Positions 28,778 to 38,106 of a stretch of 64,000 nt of DNA are shown piece after piece. The stretch spans positions 329,207 to 393,206 of the forward strand of contig NZ_JGZK01000001.1 in the NCBI RefSeq assembly GCF_000741695.1, written 5' to 3'. The translations under genes and the position numbers were made by a program. The stretch comes from Bifidobacterium reuteri DSM 23975. GTDB lineage: Bacteria > Actinomycetota > Actinomycetes > Actinomycetales > Bifidobacteriaceae. The first letter of the stretch is position 1, and every line of letters starts with the position of its first letter. Under the pieces are notes generated by a model. The model saw nothing but the letters and a program-made list of their open reading frames with translations. It was not told where the DNA came from and did not search any database.

Positions 28778-28820
28778 AGGTACCCCTATGCGACACGCCG
28801 GGTGTTGCGTAGGGGTACCT
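28778..28820 (+). other. Stem-loop between adk and infA
   Basis: AGGTACCCCTATGC pairs with GCGTAGGGGTACCT (13 of 14 plus one G-T), and GACAC/GTGTT extends the stem. No T-run follows. It may partly terminate or process the secY-adk message before infA. Confidence 0.55.
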
Positions 28821-28908
28821 CTGTATACGCCCCTGTATATATTTGAATGTCGGTGTGTCTTCGGATGCACTCGTAGTAATTCGTCCAGCGATAGGAAACC
28901 TGAGGCAC

Positions 28909-29127
28909 ATGGCAAAAGACGGTGTGATTGAAGTCGAAGGTCAGGTAGTGGAGGCACTGCCGAACGCGATGTTCCGCGTTGAGCTCGAAAACAAGCACAT
29001 CGTGCTCGCCACGATCTCCGGCAAGATGCGCAAGAACTATATTCGTATTCTTCCCCAGGATCGTGTGGTGTTGGAAATGAGCCCCTACGACCTGAATCGT
29101 GGACGTATTACGTACCGCTACAAGTAA
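28909..29127 (+). CDS. infA: Translation initiation factor IF-1
   Basis: IF-1 (72 residues) is an S1/OB-fold protein binding the ribosomal A site. It reads [20 protein letters not shown] and continues [42 protein letters not shown] and RGRITYRYK, the canonical sequence. The frame is open 22 codons upstream, but those residues are not IF-1. AGGAAACCTGAGGCAC lies before the ATG. Confidence 0.98.
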   Translation: MAKDGVIEVEGQVVEALPNAMFRVELENKHIVLATISGKMRKNYIRILPQDRVVLEMSPYDLNRGRITYRYK

Positions 29128-29150
29128 AGGTACACAAGTAAAGGATAACC

Positions 29151-29264
29151 ATGAAGGTCAGCCCTAGTGTGAAGCGAATCTGCGAAAACTGCCGCGTGAT
29201 TCGTCGTCACGGCCGCGTCATGGTGATCTGCACCAACCCCCGCCACAAGCAGCGTCAGGGCTGA
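29151..29264 (+). CDS. rpmJ: 50S ribosomal protein L36
   Basis: L36 is only 37 residues. It begins [20 protein letters not shown] and ends [11 protein letters not shown]. Cys11, Cys14, Cys27 and His32 form the zinc ribbon of the C+ form. AAAGGATAACC precedes the ATG. It lies between infA and rpsM as in most bacteria. Confidence 0.97.
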   Translation: MKVSPSVKRICENCRVIRRHGRVMVICTNPRHKQRQG

Positions 29265-29410
29265 GAGCAGATTCTCCAGCGGCACCACAATTAAGGCACT
29301 CACTCACAGTGCTTCCCGAAAGGGAACGACACTGAACCACGGGTACGTAGGCCCGTGCCGGACTACCGGGGGAGCGGGTGCAAGACCTACGGAAACAAGA
29401 AGGAATCGCA

Positions 29411-29788
29411 ATGGCACGTCTTGCCGGAGTCGACATCCCCAATGAGAAGCGCATCGAGATCGCCCTCACCTACATTTTCGGTGTGGGCCGCACTCGTGCC
29501 AAGGAAACGCTTGCCGCGACCGGTATCAACCCGGACACCCGCGTCAAGGATCTGACCGACGAGCAGCTGATCACGCTGCGTGACTACCTCGAGGGCAACT
29601 ACAAGATCGAGGGTGACCTGCGTCGTGAAATCGATGCGGACATTCGTCGCAAGATTCAGATCAACTGCTACCAAGGCCAGCGTCACCGTAAGGGACTTCC
29701 TGTGCGCGGTCAGCGCACCAAGACCAACGCCCGCACCCGTAAGGGCCCGAAGCGCACGGTCGCCGGAAAGAAGAAGGCCACCAAGTAA
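29411..29788 (+). CDS. rpsM: 30S ribosomal protein S13
   Basis: S13 (125 residues) forms head bridges to the 50S. The N-terminus [19 protein letters not shown] and the signature [20 protein letters not shown] are typical. AAGAAGGAATCGCA is the ribosome site; an in-frame start 11 codons earlier lies in the leader. The leader of about 146 nt after rpmJ has hairpin potential (ACGGGTACGTAGGCCCGT). Confidence 0.98.
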   Translation: MARLAGVDIPNEKRIEIALTYIFGVGRTRAKETLAATGINPDTRVKDLTDEQLITLRDYLEGNYKIEGDLRREIDADIRRKIQINCYQGQRHRKGLPVRGQRTKTNARTRKGPKRTVAGKKKATK

Positions 29789-29874
29789 GAGTGGCATGAT
29801 TCGAACCACGGGATGCTCGGCATTCCATCGTTCGAATATCAACAACAAAGTTCGTTATTAGGAAACGAGGGTCA

Positions 29875-30276
29875 ATGGCAGCTCCAAAGCAAGCCGCTCG
29901 TAAGCCCGCTCGTCGCCGCGATCGCAAGTCGATTCCGGTGGGTCAGGCTCACATCAAGTCCACTTTCAACAACACGATCATCTCGATCACCGATCCGTCC
30001 GGCGCTGTGGTGTCCTGGGCCTCCGGTGGCGATGTCGGCTTCAAGGGCTCCCGTAAGTCCACGCCGTACGCTGCTGGTATGGCTGCCGAGTCCGCTGCCC
30101 GCAAGGCAATGGAACACGGTGTCAAGAAGGTCGACGTGTTCGTCAAGGGTCCGGGTTCCGGTCGTGAAACCGCCATCCGTTCCCTGCAGTCCGCGGGTCT
30201 CGAGGTCGGTTCCATCACCGATGTCACCCCGCAAGCCCATAACGGCGTTCGTCCTCCGAAGCGTCGTCGCGTCTGA
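29875..30276 (+). CDS. rpsK: 30S ribosomal protein S11
   Basis: S11 (133 residues) lines the platform near the E site. Visible are [39 protein letters not shown] [17 protein letters not shown], and the tail [22 protein letters not shown]-free ATG start follows a GGAAACGAGGGTCA leader. The 86-bp gap after rpsM contains ATTCGAAC/GTTCGAAT inverted copies. Confidence 0.98.
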   Translation: MAAPKQAARKPARRRDRKSIPVGQAHIKSTFNNTIISITDPSGAVVSWASGGDVGFKGSRKSTPYAAGMAAESAARKAMEHGVKKVDVFVKGPGSGRETAIRSLQSAGLEVGSITDVTPQAHNGVRPPKRRRV

Positions 30277-30356
30277 GCACTCAGCAATACGAAATCAATC
30301 CAAAACCGCCTGACCGGTGAGTGCACCACCGAGTTCAAGCTGAAAGGATAACCACA

Positions 30357-31352
30357 GTGCTTATTGCACAGCGTCCGACTCTGACCGAGGAATCTCTGAA
30401 TTCGCAGCGCTCCCGCTTCATCATCGAGCCGCTCGAGCCTGGCTTCGGCTATACGCTCGGCAACTCGCTGCGTCGCACGCTGCTGAGCTCCATCCCTGGT
30501 GCGGCTGTGACCTCTGTGCGTATCTCCGGTGCCCTGCATGAGTTCACCACTCTGCCGGGTGTCCAGGAGGACGTGACTGAGATCCTGCTCAACATCAAGG
30601 GCATTGTGTTCACCAGCGAGTATGACGAGCCTGTGGTCATGTACCTGCGCAAGAGCGGCAAGGGTGAGGCTACCGCAGGAGACATCACTCCGCCGGCCGG
30701 CGTCACCATCGCCAACCCGGATCAGCACATTGCCACTCTCGCCGAAGATGGCGAACTCGAAATCGAGTTCACCGTCGAGCGCGGTCGTGGCTACGTTCCG
30801 GCTCAGATGAACAAGCAGGACAATGGTGAAATCGGCCGTATCCCGGTTGATTCCATCTATTCCCCGGTGCTCAAGGTGAGCTACAAGGTCGAGGCGACCC
30901 GTGTGGAACAGCGCACGGACTTCGACAAGCTCATTCTGGACGTGGAGACCAAGCCCGCCATCTCGCCGCGCGACGCGGTGGCTTCCGCTGGTTCGACCTT
31001 GGTGGAGCTCTTCGGCCTGTGCCGTGAGCTCAACACCCAGGCTGAAGGCGTTGAAGTCGGTCCGGCCCCGGTGGCCGAGGAGACCAACCCCGAGATGGCT
31101 GTCCCGATTGAGGACCTCAACCTGACGCAGCGTTCTTACAACTGCCTCAAGCGTGAGGGCATTCACACCATCGGTGAGCTTGTCTCCCACACCGAGCAGG
31201 ATCTGCTCGACATCCGCAATTTCGGTATGAAGTCGATTGACGAGGTCAAGGAGAAGCTGCAGGCCCTGGGTCTTAGCCTCAAGTCCTCGCCGATGGCCTT
31301 CGATACCAACAATCTCGAAGGTGGCACGTTCTTCTCGCCTGAAGACGAGTGA
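30357..31352 (+). CDS. rpoA: DNA-directed RNA polymerase subunit alpha
   Basis: RpoA (331 residues) dimerises to nucleate the polymerase. The N-terminal domain holds [28 protein letters not shown] near residues 20-50. The C-terminal DNA-binding domain begins near residue 255 with [19 protein letters not shown] and [21 protein letters not shown]. The GTG at 30357 is chosen because GAAAGGA precedes it and VLIAQRPTL is the usual N-terminus. Confidence 0.98.
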   Translation: MLIAQRPTLTEESLNSQRSRFIIEPLEPGFGYTLGNSLRRTLLSSIPGAAVTSVRISGALHEFTTLPGVQEDVTEILLNIKGIVFTSEYDEPVVMYLRKSGKGEATAGDITPPAGVTIANPDQHIATLAEDGELEIEFTVERGRGYVPAQMNKQDNGEIGRIPVDSIYSPVLKVSYKVEATRVEQRTDFDKLILDVETKPAISPRDAVASAGSTLVELFGLCRELNTQAEGVEVGPAPVAEETNPEMAVPIEDLNLTQRSYNCLKREGIHTIGELVSHTEQDLLDIRNFGMKSIDEVKEKLQALGLSLKSSPMAFDTNNLEGGTFFSPEDE

Positions 31353-31445
31353 TCTGCCCCTTTTGACAAACCGTCCATAATGGCAGGCGGATGTTCGGGC
31401 ATATGCCCACCTGCCTGCCGTTGCGGACAATAAGGAGTAAAACCC

Positions 31446-31985
31446 ATGCCTACACCTAAGAAGGGCCCGCGTCTGGCTTCCAGCCCTGCGCACGAGCGCC
31501 TCATGCTGGCAAACATGGCGACTAGCCTGTTCCAGAACGGTCGCATCACCACCACGCTGCCGAAGGCCAAGCGCCTTCGTCCGCTGGCCGAGCGCCTGAT
31601 CACCTTCGCCAAGCGCGGTGACCTGCACTCCCGTCGTCGCGTGATGCGCGTCATCCGCAACAAGTCCGTGGTGCACGTGCTGTTCACCCAGATCGCCGAG
31701 CAGATGGAGCAGCGTGAGGGTGGCTACACCCGTATCGTCAAGATCGCTCCGCGCGTTGGCGATTCCTCTGCTGCAGCCATCATCGAGCTCGTCACCGAGC
31801 CGGTTGCCAAGAAGGCTGTCGTGAAGGAAGCCGAGGCTGCCACCAAGGTCGCCGACGAGGCTCCTGCCGCAGAAGCTGTTGAGGCTCCGGTCGCTGAGGC
31901 CACCGAGGCTCCGGCTGAGGAGACCGCTGCTGCTGAGGCCACCGAGGCACCGGCCGAGGAAGCCGCCGCCGAGAAGGCCGAGTGA
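31446..31985 (+). CDS. rplQ: 50S ribosomal protein L17
   Basis: L17 core (residues 1-118) reads [20 protein letters not shown] and [22 protein letters not shown]. The remaining 60 residues are a repetitive Ala/Glu/Pro tail ([17 protein letters not shown] and similar), longer than in most bacteria and presumably surface-exposed. It ends the alpha operon; a strong terminator follows. Confidence 0.97.
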   Translation: MPTPKKGPRLASSPAHERLMLANMATSLFQNGRITTTLPKAKRLRPLAERLITFAKRGDLHSRRRVMRVIRNKSVVHVLFTQIAEQMEQREGGYTRIVKIAPRVGDSSAAAIIELVTEPVAKKAVVKEAEAATKVADEAPAAEAVEAPVAEATEAPAEETAAAEATEAPAEEAAAEKAE

Positions 31986-32014
31986 GCTGAATAGCTTTCC
32001 GCTAAGCTAGATAG

Positions 32015-32048
32015 AGGGTTGGAATCCAAATGGATTCCAACCCTTTTC
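32015..32048 (+). terminator. Terminator after rplQ
   Basis: AGGGTTGGAATCC pairs perfectly with GGATTCCAACCCT around AAAT, followed by TTTT. It is 30 bp beyond the rplQ stop. Confidence 0.9.
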
Positions 32049-32068
32049 CATATCTCGCATCAGGTCAC

Positions 32069-32157
32069 TTCTGGCATAATTCTGGGACGATTCTGGCACG
32101 ATTCCCGATCCCGAGAATTTGCGTCGTTGGGGTGTTGTCAGCGACGCAAATTCTCGG
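32069..32157. repeat. Three 11-bp repeats next to a 16-bp inverted repeat between rplQ and truA
   Basis: TTCTGGCATAA, TTCTGGGACGA and TTCTGGCACGA follow one another at 32069-32101. CCGAGAATTTGCGTCG (32111-32126) and CGACGCAAATTCTCGG (32142-32157) are perfect complements with a 15-nt loop. It lies beyond the rplQ terminator; on the minus strand it could end truA transcripts. Confidence 0.65.
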
Positions 32158-32194
32158 TTGTCGATCATCCGGGGCGATACGGGGCTGCCAGATA

Positions 32195-33109
32195 TCACGG
32201 GAGGGTACGAACCGCCCGGATTGCATTGGCGCGGGTAGCAAGTTGCTCATCCGGGGGGTAGGCGATGTGCTCCAGAGTCAGTCCTTGAGGCGCAATGGGC
32301 CCACTCGAGCCCTCCCGCACAGGGTGTGCCATCTTATCGGCGAACCAATCCAATGATTTGCGTCCCGAACCGACCTTCACACAGGATCCGACCAGAGAGC
32401 GAACCATATTGCGGGCAAACGCATCGGCGACAATCGTGAACACCAGCAATCCTGATTCCAATGACGGAGTCCGGTATGACTCGCCCATATCCGAACCTGA
32501 TGGAACCAGCGGAACGGCGGGAATGCGCCTCCAATAGGCGTTCTTGACCTCGCGGATTGTGGTCCCGCCCGGGTTGGGCGTCGCGAACGAGCCGAAATCA
32601 TGCAACCCCAATGTCATCGCCGCCGCCCGGTTCATTGCATCCACATCCAAAGCCTCGTCCACGCGCAGCACGAAACCACGTGATCTCGGGTCGGCTTCGG
32701 ACGAGCGGTCGGCGACACGATACACATAGGTCCGCTCCAGCGCGGAGAAGCGCGCGTCAAAACCGTCAGGCGCAACCGTCACCTGGTGAATCACGATATC
32801 CGGGGGCAGTACGGCTTTGAGCCGGCGTGCCAAAGCATCGACGGCTGGCACCTCCATATGCCCGACGCATCGCAGCAATACCGCATCGCTCACATCGAGA
32901 TGCGCCACCTGATGCGAGGCGTGCACGCCGGTATCCGTGCGTCCGGCGACGGTCAGTCGCAACGGATCGTCAGCGTCATCGGCAGACACGCGAAGCACCT
33001 TGTGCAACGCGTCCTCGATGGTGCCCTGCACCGTGCGCAGTCGTGGCTGCCTGGCCCATCCGAAGAAACCGCCGCCGTCGTACGCCAGATCAATGCGAAG
33101 TCGTGTCAT
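32195..33109 (-). CDS. truA: tRNA pseudouridine synthase A
   Basis: TruA (304 residues) makes pseudouridine 38-40 in the anticodon arm. MTRLRIDLAYDGGGFFGWAR is the N-terminus and GRTDTGVHASHQVAH carries the catalytic Asp at residue 59. FSALERTYVYRV and FARNMVRSLVGSCVKVGSG complete the signatures. ATG at 33109 gives the standard start; ATG at 33115 is two codons earlier, and the frame is open further upstream into a palindrome. It often follows rplQ, but here it is convergent with it. Confidence 0.93.
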   Translation of the reverse strand: MTRLRIDLAYDGGGFFGWARQPRLRTVQGTIEDALHKVLRVSADDADDPLRLTVAGRTDTGVHASHQVAHLDVSDAVLLRCVGHMEVPAVDALARRLKAVLPPDIVIHQVTVAPDGFDARFSALERTYVYRVADRSSEADPRSRGFVLRVDEALDVDAMNRAAAMTLGLHDFGSFATPNPGGTTIREVKNAYWRRIPAVPLVPSGSDMGESYRTPSLESGLLVFTIVADAFARNMVRSLVGSCVKVGSGRKSLDWFADKMAHPVREGSSGPIAPQGLTLEHIAYPPDEQLATRANAIRAVRTLP

Positions 33110-33434
33110 AACCATCCATCCTAACGAGCAGCCGCGGATTCCGGTGGGCCGGTATGTTCCACGCCTACTGCACTGTGGGAGGCGTGGAACATACCGGGAT
33201 CGCGATGATGCAGGACTCGCTGATGACATCATTCCGTCGGGAAGCGCCAGGCATGCCTCGAAGCGACTCTGTGAAGTGACCTGCCTGTAACATTCTCGCG
33301 CATTTGCCGAAACGGTGCTGTCCTAGGTTAATAACCATCACACCGGGTTGCGGTGGCGGCGTCAGCGTGCGCCAAAGCCTCCGCGATACGCAGGTGGCAC
33401 CGAGCGGCCGTTTACAGCAAGGAGCAGGCACGAG
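33110..33434. promoter_or_regulatory. Divergent intergenic region with an 18-bp palindrome
   Basis: No gene is seen. CCGGTATGTTCCACGCCT (33149-33166) and AGGCGTGGAACATACCGG (33180-33197) are perfect inverted repeats with a 13-nt spacer. Because both flanking genes are transcribed away from it, it is not a terminator for either. An AAGGAG ribosome site for the ATP-grasp gene ends the region. Confidence 0.6.
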
Positions 33435-35615
33435 ATGATCGAATCAGCCGCGCATAAGTTGGCGCATGAACTAGTCAATCGCCGTGAAGCCATCAACCGG
33501 GAGCTTTCCAGAAACGGCGTGCGCTTCGGCATCTACAAGAACAACGAATACCATGACCGTCTGTTCCCTTATGACCCGGTGCCCCGCATCATCGAATCCG
33601 ATGAGTTCGACGAACTGGAGAAGGGGCTGAAACAGCGCGTCAATGCGCTGAACGCCTACCTCAAGGACATCTATTCGGACAAGTCGATTGTGCATGACGG
33701 CGTCATTCCGGAAGAGTATGTATACACGTCCGCCGGGTACTTCCCGCAGGTCAATGGCGTGACGCCTCCGGGTGGCATCTTCGCCCACATCGCCGGCGAG
33801 GATCTGGTGCAGGGGGAGGACGGCCGCTGGTGGGTGCTCGAAGACAATCTGCGCATCCCCTCCGGCGCAAGCTATCCATTGTTCGTGCGCGATATTGAAC
33901 GTCGCATCTCCCCGCGCCTGTTCCGCGATGTGCACATCCGCGACAACCGTGAATATCCGCGCCTGCTGCGCAAGGCCATGGATTTTGTCTCCACCGAGGG
34001 CATCGCCGTGGTATTGACGCCGGGCCGCTACAATTCCGCGTTCTTCGAACACGCCTATCTGGCCGAGAAGACCGGCGCGGCGCTCGCCTTCCCGGAGGAT
34101 CTCGAAGTGGTGGACAACAAGGTGTACTTCCTTGATTACGCAGGCAAACGCCATCGCGTAGGCGTGGTATACCGCCGTTTGTCCGACGAATACCTCGATC
34201 CGTTCGCCTTCAACCCTGATTCGGTGATCGGCGTGCCGGGGATTCTGTCCGCATACCGAGACGGCAACGTGGCCATCGTCAACGCGCCGGGCAATGGTGC
34301 GGCCGACGACAAGGCCATCTACTACTTCGTGCCGCAGATGATCAAGTATTACCTCGGCGAGGAACCGATTCTGCACAATGCGCCCACGTATATGCCGATG
34401 TTCGAGGCCGATCGCAAGGAAGTCCTGAACCGCATGGGCGAACTGGTTATCAAGGACGTCGCCGAAGCCGGCGGCTATGGCGTGGTGTTCGGCTCATCGC
34501 TGGACACCGCCGCTCGCGAGGAGCTTGCCGAACGCATCAAGGAAGAGCCGCGCCGGTTCATCGCCCAAGAGGTGATTCAGTTCCGCGACATTGACGTGGT
34601 CGATGCCAAGACCGGGGAGATGTCGCCGCGCAAATGCGATCTGCGCGCTTTCGTGGTTACCGGCAAGAGCACGCACGTCTGGTACTCGGGTTTGACCAGA
34701 TACTCTTCGGTGCCCGGCCAGATGATCGTCAACTCCTCGCAGGGCGGCGGATTCAAGGACACGTGGGTGCTGGCGCCGGAAACCGGTGTGGAACATGAAC
34801 TGGATGCCGAGGTGCAGGTCGCCAATCTGCTCAGCCAGTCCCGTCATCACTCGCTGTCGCTGGTCACCGCGTCCAAAGCCGATAACCTGTATTGGCTCGG
34901 ACGCTACACCGAGCGTGCGTTCACCACGCTGAACCAGTTCTTCCCGTTCTACGATCGCGTGATGGACACGGATGTGGACGCTTTCCGTCCATTTGCGCAC
35001 GCGCTCGACCTGCCGGAGGATTTCGAGGACTTCGACGAGTTCGTCACGAGCTTCCTCTATGACGGTACGAACCCTGATTCTGTCCGTTCGGCTGTCACCG
35101 CCGCATTCAACAACGCGGTGATCCTGCGTCCGGAACTGAGCTCCCGTCTGCTGCAGTATGTGGAACTGGCCATGACCAACATCACCGATGCGGCACGCAA
35201 GGCGGCCGATGCCGACGATATCTACAATCAGCGCGACATCGCCGACGACATGCTCGCCTTCTGGGGCGGCATCGAGAACTCGCCTGTCGATCCCACGTTG
35301 AAGGCGTTCGTGTTCATCGGCAAATATCTGGAGCGTATCGATCTGTATACGCGTTTCGGGCTGTCGATGGAGCAGATGGATGCGCCGTTGCGCAAGCTTG
35401 CGTCGTATTCCATGGTGCTTGATGGTATGCCGTTGCCCAGCTGTTTTGCTGATGGCCTGAGCTGGCTGGTGGGTCAGTTGCCGGCCCGCGGGTACGATCA
35501 GGTGGCGGCGCTGCTCAAGAAGTATCTGGATGATTATTCCGGCCGCATCAGCGCGTTGGCCATCAAGGACATGGGGTCGTTGAGCTCCATGAACATGGAC
35601 GCCAAGCGCATCTGA
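33435..35615 (+). CDS. Circularly permuted ATP-grasp protein fused to an alpha-E domain
   Basis: The 726-residue protein joins two usually separate proteins. Residues 1 to about 470 match the circularly permuted type 2 ATP-grasp group: RNGVRFGIYKNNEYHDRLFPYDPVPRII, VYTSAGYFPQVNG, WWVLEDNLRIPSGASYPL, and KDVAEAGGYGVVFGSSL near 340. Residues from about 480 (KADNLYWLGRYTERAFTTLNQFF) match the helical alpha-E domain. In comparative genomics these domains occur with transglutaminase-like proteins in predicted peptide-synthesis or tagging systems; substrate unknown. AAGGAG lies 10 bp before the chosen ATG. The transglutaminase gene follows at 140 bp. Confidence 0.85.
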   Translation: MIESAAHKLAHELVNRREAINRELSRNGVRFGIYKNNEYHDRLFPYDPVPRIIESDEFDELEKGLKQRVNALNAYLKDIYSDKSIVHDGVIPEEYVYTSAGYFPQVNGVTPPGGIFAHIAGEDLVQGEDGRWWVLEDNLRIPSGASYPLFVRDIERRISPRLFRDVHIRDNREYPRLLRKAMDFVSTEGIAVVLTPGRYNSAFFEHAYLAEKTGAALAFPEDLEVVDNKVYFLDYAGKRHRVGVVYRRLSDEYLDPFAFNPDSVIGVPGILSAYRDGNVAIVNAPGNGAADDKAIYYFVPQMIKYYLGEEPILHNAPTYMPMFEADRKEVLNRMGELVIKDVAEAGGYGVVFGSSLDTAAREELAERIKEEPRRFIAQEVIQFRDIDVVDAKTGEMSPRKCDLRAFVVTGKSTHVWYSGLTRYSSVPGQMIVNSSQGGGFKDTWVLAPETGVEHELDAEVQVANLLSQSRHHSLSLVTASKADNLYWLGRYTERAFTTLNQFFPFYDRVMDTDVDAFRPFAHALDLPEDFEDFDEFVTSFLYDGTNPDSVRSAVTAAFNNAVILRPELSSRLLQYVELAMTNITDAARKAADADDIYNQRDIADDMLAFWGGIENSPVDPTLKAFVFIGKYLERIDLYTRFGLSMEQMDAPLRKLASYSMVLDGMPLPSCFADGLSWLVGQLPARGYDQVAALLKKYLDDYSGRISALAIKDMGSLSSMNMDAKRI

Positions 35616-35755
35616 CGCGTTGCAATGCTAAGGTGATATCAACATACAGCCGGTAATGCGGTCTTGTTGGCCTGTCATGCGGTAGGGCGATATGACGCCT
35701 GTACCCGCGGACGGGCCTCATGCCGTGGAACGTGAAGACAATCGCAGGAGCAGTA

Positions 35756-36556
35756 TTGAAGAAACTCGTATTCGACTATGAGATGAAGCTTTCGTTCAGT
35801 GCTCCCGTGACCGACCATCGGTTCCAGCTCCGCTGCATCCCCGCGACGGGCCCGCGTCAGCAGGTCATCGACGTGGAGGTCAAGATCCGACCTGATACCG
35901 AGCTGGATACCACCATCGACTCCTTCGACTCCGTGGTGATGACCGGTTTCATTCCCGAGCCGCATGACGTGTTCAGCTATTCGGTGACCGGCATCGCCTT
36001 CGTGGACAATGCGCACATCAAGAAGGAGATCTACAAGCCGCTCTACCGCTTCAACTCCGCATTGACCATTCCCGGGCCATGCATCGAGGCGATGGTGGAT
36101 CTGTGCCAGAGGCGTCTAGCGAAGCTGTCGGAGCATGCCACGCCGGTTGAGCGTGCCACCGAAGTGATGGATGAGGTATACCACGCCTTCGTGTATACGC
36201 CGGGTTCCACCACGATTCGCACCACCGCCGAACAGGCGCTCGCCCAGCGCAAGGGCGTATGCCAAGATTATGCGCATGTGATGCTCTCGGTATGCCGCCA
36301 CGTCGGCCTGACCGCGCGATACATCGCCGGACTGCTCGGTGGGGAAGGTGCCACGCATGCCTGGGTGGAGGTGTATCAGGACGGTCGCTGGGTTGGTCTT
36401 GATCCCACGCATAACCGCCTGGTCGATGACAACTACATCACCATCGCGCACGGGCGCGATTATCGCGACTGCATGCTCGACATCGGTATCTTCTCCGGCT
36501 ACAACGTCGAGCAGACCCAATGGGTCAACGCCTCCGTGCACGAGCAGCAGTCCTGA
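35756..36556 (+). CDS. Transglutaminase-like cysteine protease/transamidase
   Basis: The 266-residue protein has an N-terminal beta-rich domain and a transglutaminase fold with the full triad: Cys in KGVCQDYAHVMLSVCRHVG near residue 169, His in GATHAWVEVY near 201, and Asp in VGLDPTHNRLVDD near 216. Proteins of this family with ATP-grasp/alpha-E partners are predicted peptidases or amidotransferases. The start is taken as TTG at 35756 because GCAGGAG lies 5 bp upstream; an ATG at 35720 (MPWNVKT) is the alternative. It is the second gene of the pair. Confidence 0.82.
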   Translation: MKKLVFDYEMKLSFSAPVTDHRFQLRCIPATGPRQQVIDVEVKIRPDTELDTTIDSFDSVVMTGFIPEPHDVFSYSVTGIAFVDNAHIKKEIYKPLYRFNSALTIPGPCIEAMVDLCQRRLAKLSEHATPVERATEVMDEVYHAFVYTPGSTTIRTTAEQALAQRKGVCQDYAHVMLSVCRHVGLTARYIAGLLGGEGATHAWVEVYQDGRWVGLDPTHNRLVDDNYITIAHGRDYRDCMLDIGIFSGYNVEQTQWVNASVHEQQS

Positions 36557-36654
36557 TGGGCTCATCGTCTGCTGATACGGCTGTGATGCTGCACTAGCTG
36601 ATGAGGCAGTATGCTGGCCGACGCGAAGACATACAGGCAGCGCAGCCGGTTCAC

Positions 36655-36769
36655 ATTCGGGTTTTTGCGGTTGAGAAATTCGGATTTTGGTAGTTGTGAA
36701 ATTCGGATTATTGTAGTTGTATAGTTCGGATTTTCGCGGTTGAGAAATTCGGATTATTGCAGGCGAGAT
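36655..36769. repeat. Five-copy 23-bp tandem repeat (iteron-like) before the DUF4143 ATPase gene
   Basis: ATTCGG (once GTTCGG) occurs at 36655, 36678, 36701, 36724 and 36747, exactly 23 bp apart. Units read ATTCGGATTTT or ATTCGGATTATTG, followed by G(C/T)(G/A)GTTG(A/T). The last unit breaks down before the ribosome site of the ATPase gene. Confidence 0.88.
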
Positions 36770-36795
36770 GGCGATGATGACGGGAGATGGATTCG

Positions 36796-38106
36796 ATGAG
36801 TGAAGCAACGACGCATGGCATAAAGCCTGAGACCTACCGTCCTCGTATCGTGGACTCGCAGATCGCTCGGTATCTGCGCATCTTTGGTGCAGTTGAAATC
36901 GCTGGTACCAAATGGTGCGGTAAGACTTGGTCCGCCCGTGCACACGCGAGCAGCATCACGTATGTGGATCGCAATAACAATCTGACCGTCGCCAAAGCAG
37001 ACCCATCGTTGATGCTGCTGGGGGACAGGCCGCATGTGATTGACGAATGGCAGTTGGCGCCCGCTATCTGGGATGAGGTGCGCCATCATGTCGATGATGA
37101 GCCAGCGAACAAAGGTCAGTGGTTGTTGACCGGGTCATCCACGCCGCTTTGCAGCGAGCTTCCGAATCACAGTGGCGCCGGAAGAATCGGACGGATTCGC
37201 ATGAATCCCATGACATTGTATGAATCAGGGCTTTCCAGCGGTGAAGTCAGCCTGTCGGGGCTGTTCGGGCATAGGTTTTCTGCGGCGAGGTCCGGGTTGG
37301 ATACCAAGGGGCTGATGGACGCAGTGTGCCGTGGAGGGTGGCCGGAGGCCGTGGATATGACCGTGTCTGATGCCCAAATTCTGATTAGGGAATACGTGAG
37401 ACTTACCTTGGCTGAAAGCGTCCCTCGTCAAGGCAAGGACTCGGACGTGGCAAGGCGCTTGCTGGATTCGTTGGCGCGTAACATCAGTCAGGCTGTCACA
37501 TTCAAAACGCTTCGCAAAGATATGTACGGTGCGGAAGAGAATCTGGATGATTTCATTTCAGAACGCACAGTAGCGGAGTATGTCTCCATGTTCGAAGGCA
37601 TGTTCGTCATCGATCCTGTGAAGGGTTGGGTGCCGCCCGCCCGTGATCCGAAGCGATTGCAGACCAAGGCGCGTCGATATTTCGCAGACCCTTCAATCGC
37701 TGCCGCGGCGCTGGGCATGAATCCTGATGCGCTGATTCGTGATTGGCAGACCTTCGGTTTCCTGTTCGAAAACCTCTGCATTCGCGACTTGCTCGTATAT
37801 GCGCGGGCGTTGCCGGACGTCGGCATGGAGCCGGTCCGCTATTATCACGATGATTCCGGGCTTGAATGCGATGCGATCATCGAATTGTCTGATGGACGTT
37901 GGGCGGGTATAGAGATCAAGACCAGCGAAGACAAGGTCCCCGAGGCGGCGGCGAACCTACGCCGACTGAAGAATAAACTGCTGAGGAATCCGAGCGCCCG
38001 CACTCGTGAACCGGAATTCCTGGCAGTGCTGGTAGGTATTGGGGAGTTCGCATATCGCCGAGATGACGGCATATATGTCATTCCGGTGGGAACGTTGGGG
38101 GTGTGA
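36796..38106 (+). CDS. AAA ATPase with DUF4143 domain
   Basis: The 436-residue protein has a Walker A variant GTKWCGKTW near residue 36, Walker B HVIDEWQLAP near 79, a sensor-like LLTGSSTP, a DUF4143 region around residues 190-330, and a C-terminal restriction-nuclease-like core (LECDAIIELSDGRWAGIEIKTSED near 356-380). Such ATPases are abundant in bifidobacteria and other gut bacteria; their function is not established, with defence or mobile-element links suggested. The second ATG (36796) is chosen because GGGAG lies 9 bp before it. A five-copy 23-bp repeat precedes the gene. It is monocistronic. Confidence 0.85.
   Translation: MSEATTHGIKPETYRPRIVDSQIARYLRIFGAVEIAGTKWCGKTWSARAHASSITYVDRNNNLTVAKADPSLMLLGDRPHVIDEWQLAPAIWDEVRHHVDDEPANKGQWLLTGSSTPLCSELPNHSGAGRIGRIRMNPMTLYESGLSSGEVSLSGLFGHRFSAARSGLDTKGLMDAVCRGGWPEAVDMTVSDAQILIREYVRLTLAESVPRQGKDSDVARRLLDSLARNISQAVTFKTLRKDMYGAEENLDDFISERTVAEYVSMFEGMFVIDPVKGWVPPARDPKRLQTKARRYFADPSIAAAALGMNPDALIRDWQTFGFLFENLCIRDLLVYARALPDVGMEPVRYYHDDSGLECDAIIELSDGRWAGIEIKTSEDKVPEAAANLRRLKNKLLRNPSARTREPEFLAVLVGIGEFAYRRDDGIYVIPVGTLGV

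Noticed and set aside
29949..31676. 575-codon open frame on the minus strand
   Set aside because: Antisense to rpsK, rpoA and rplQ, which are certain genes; the composition is typical of a shadow frame.
36655..36769. Five 23-bp repeats considered as a CRISPR array
   Set aside because: Units abut with no unique spacers and are degenerate; no cas genes are present.
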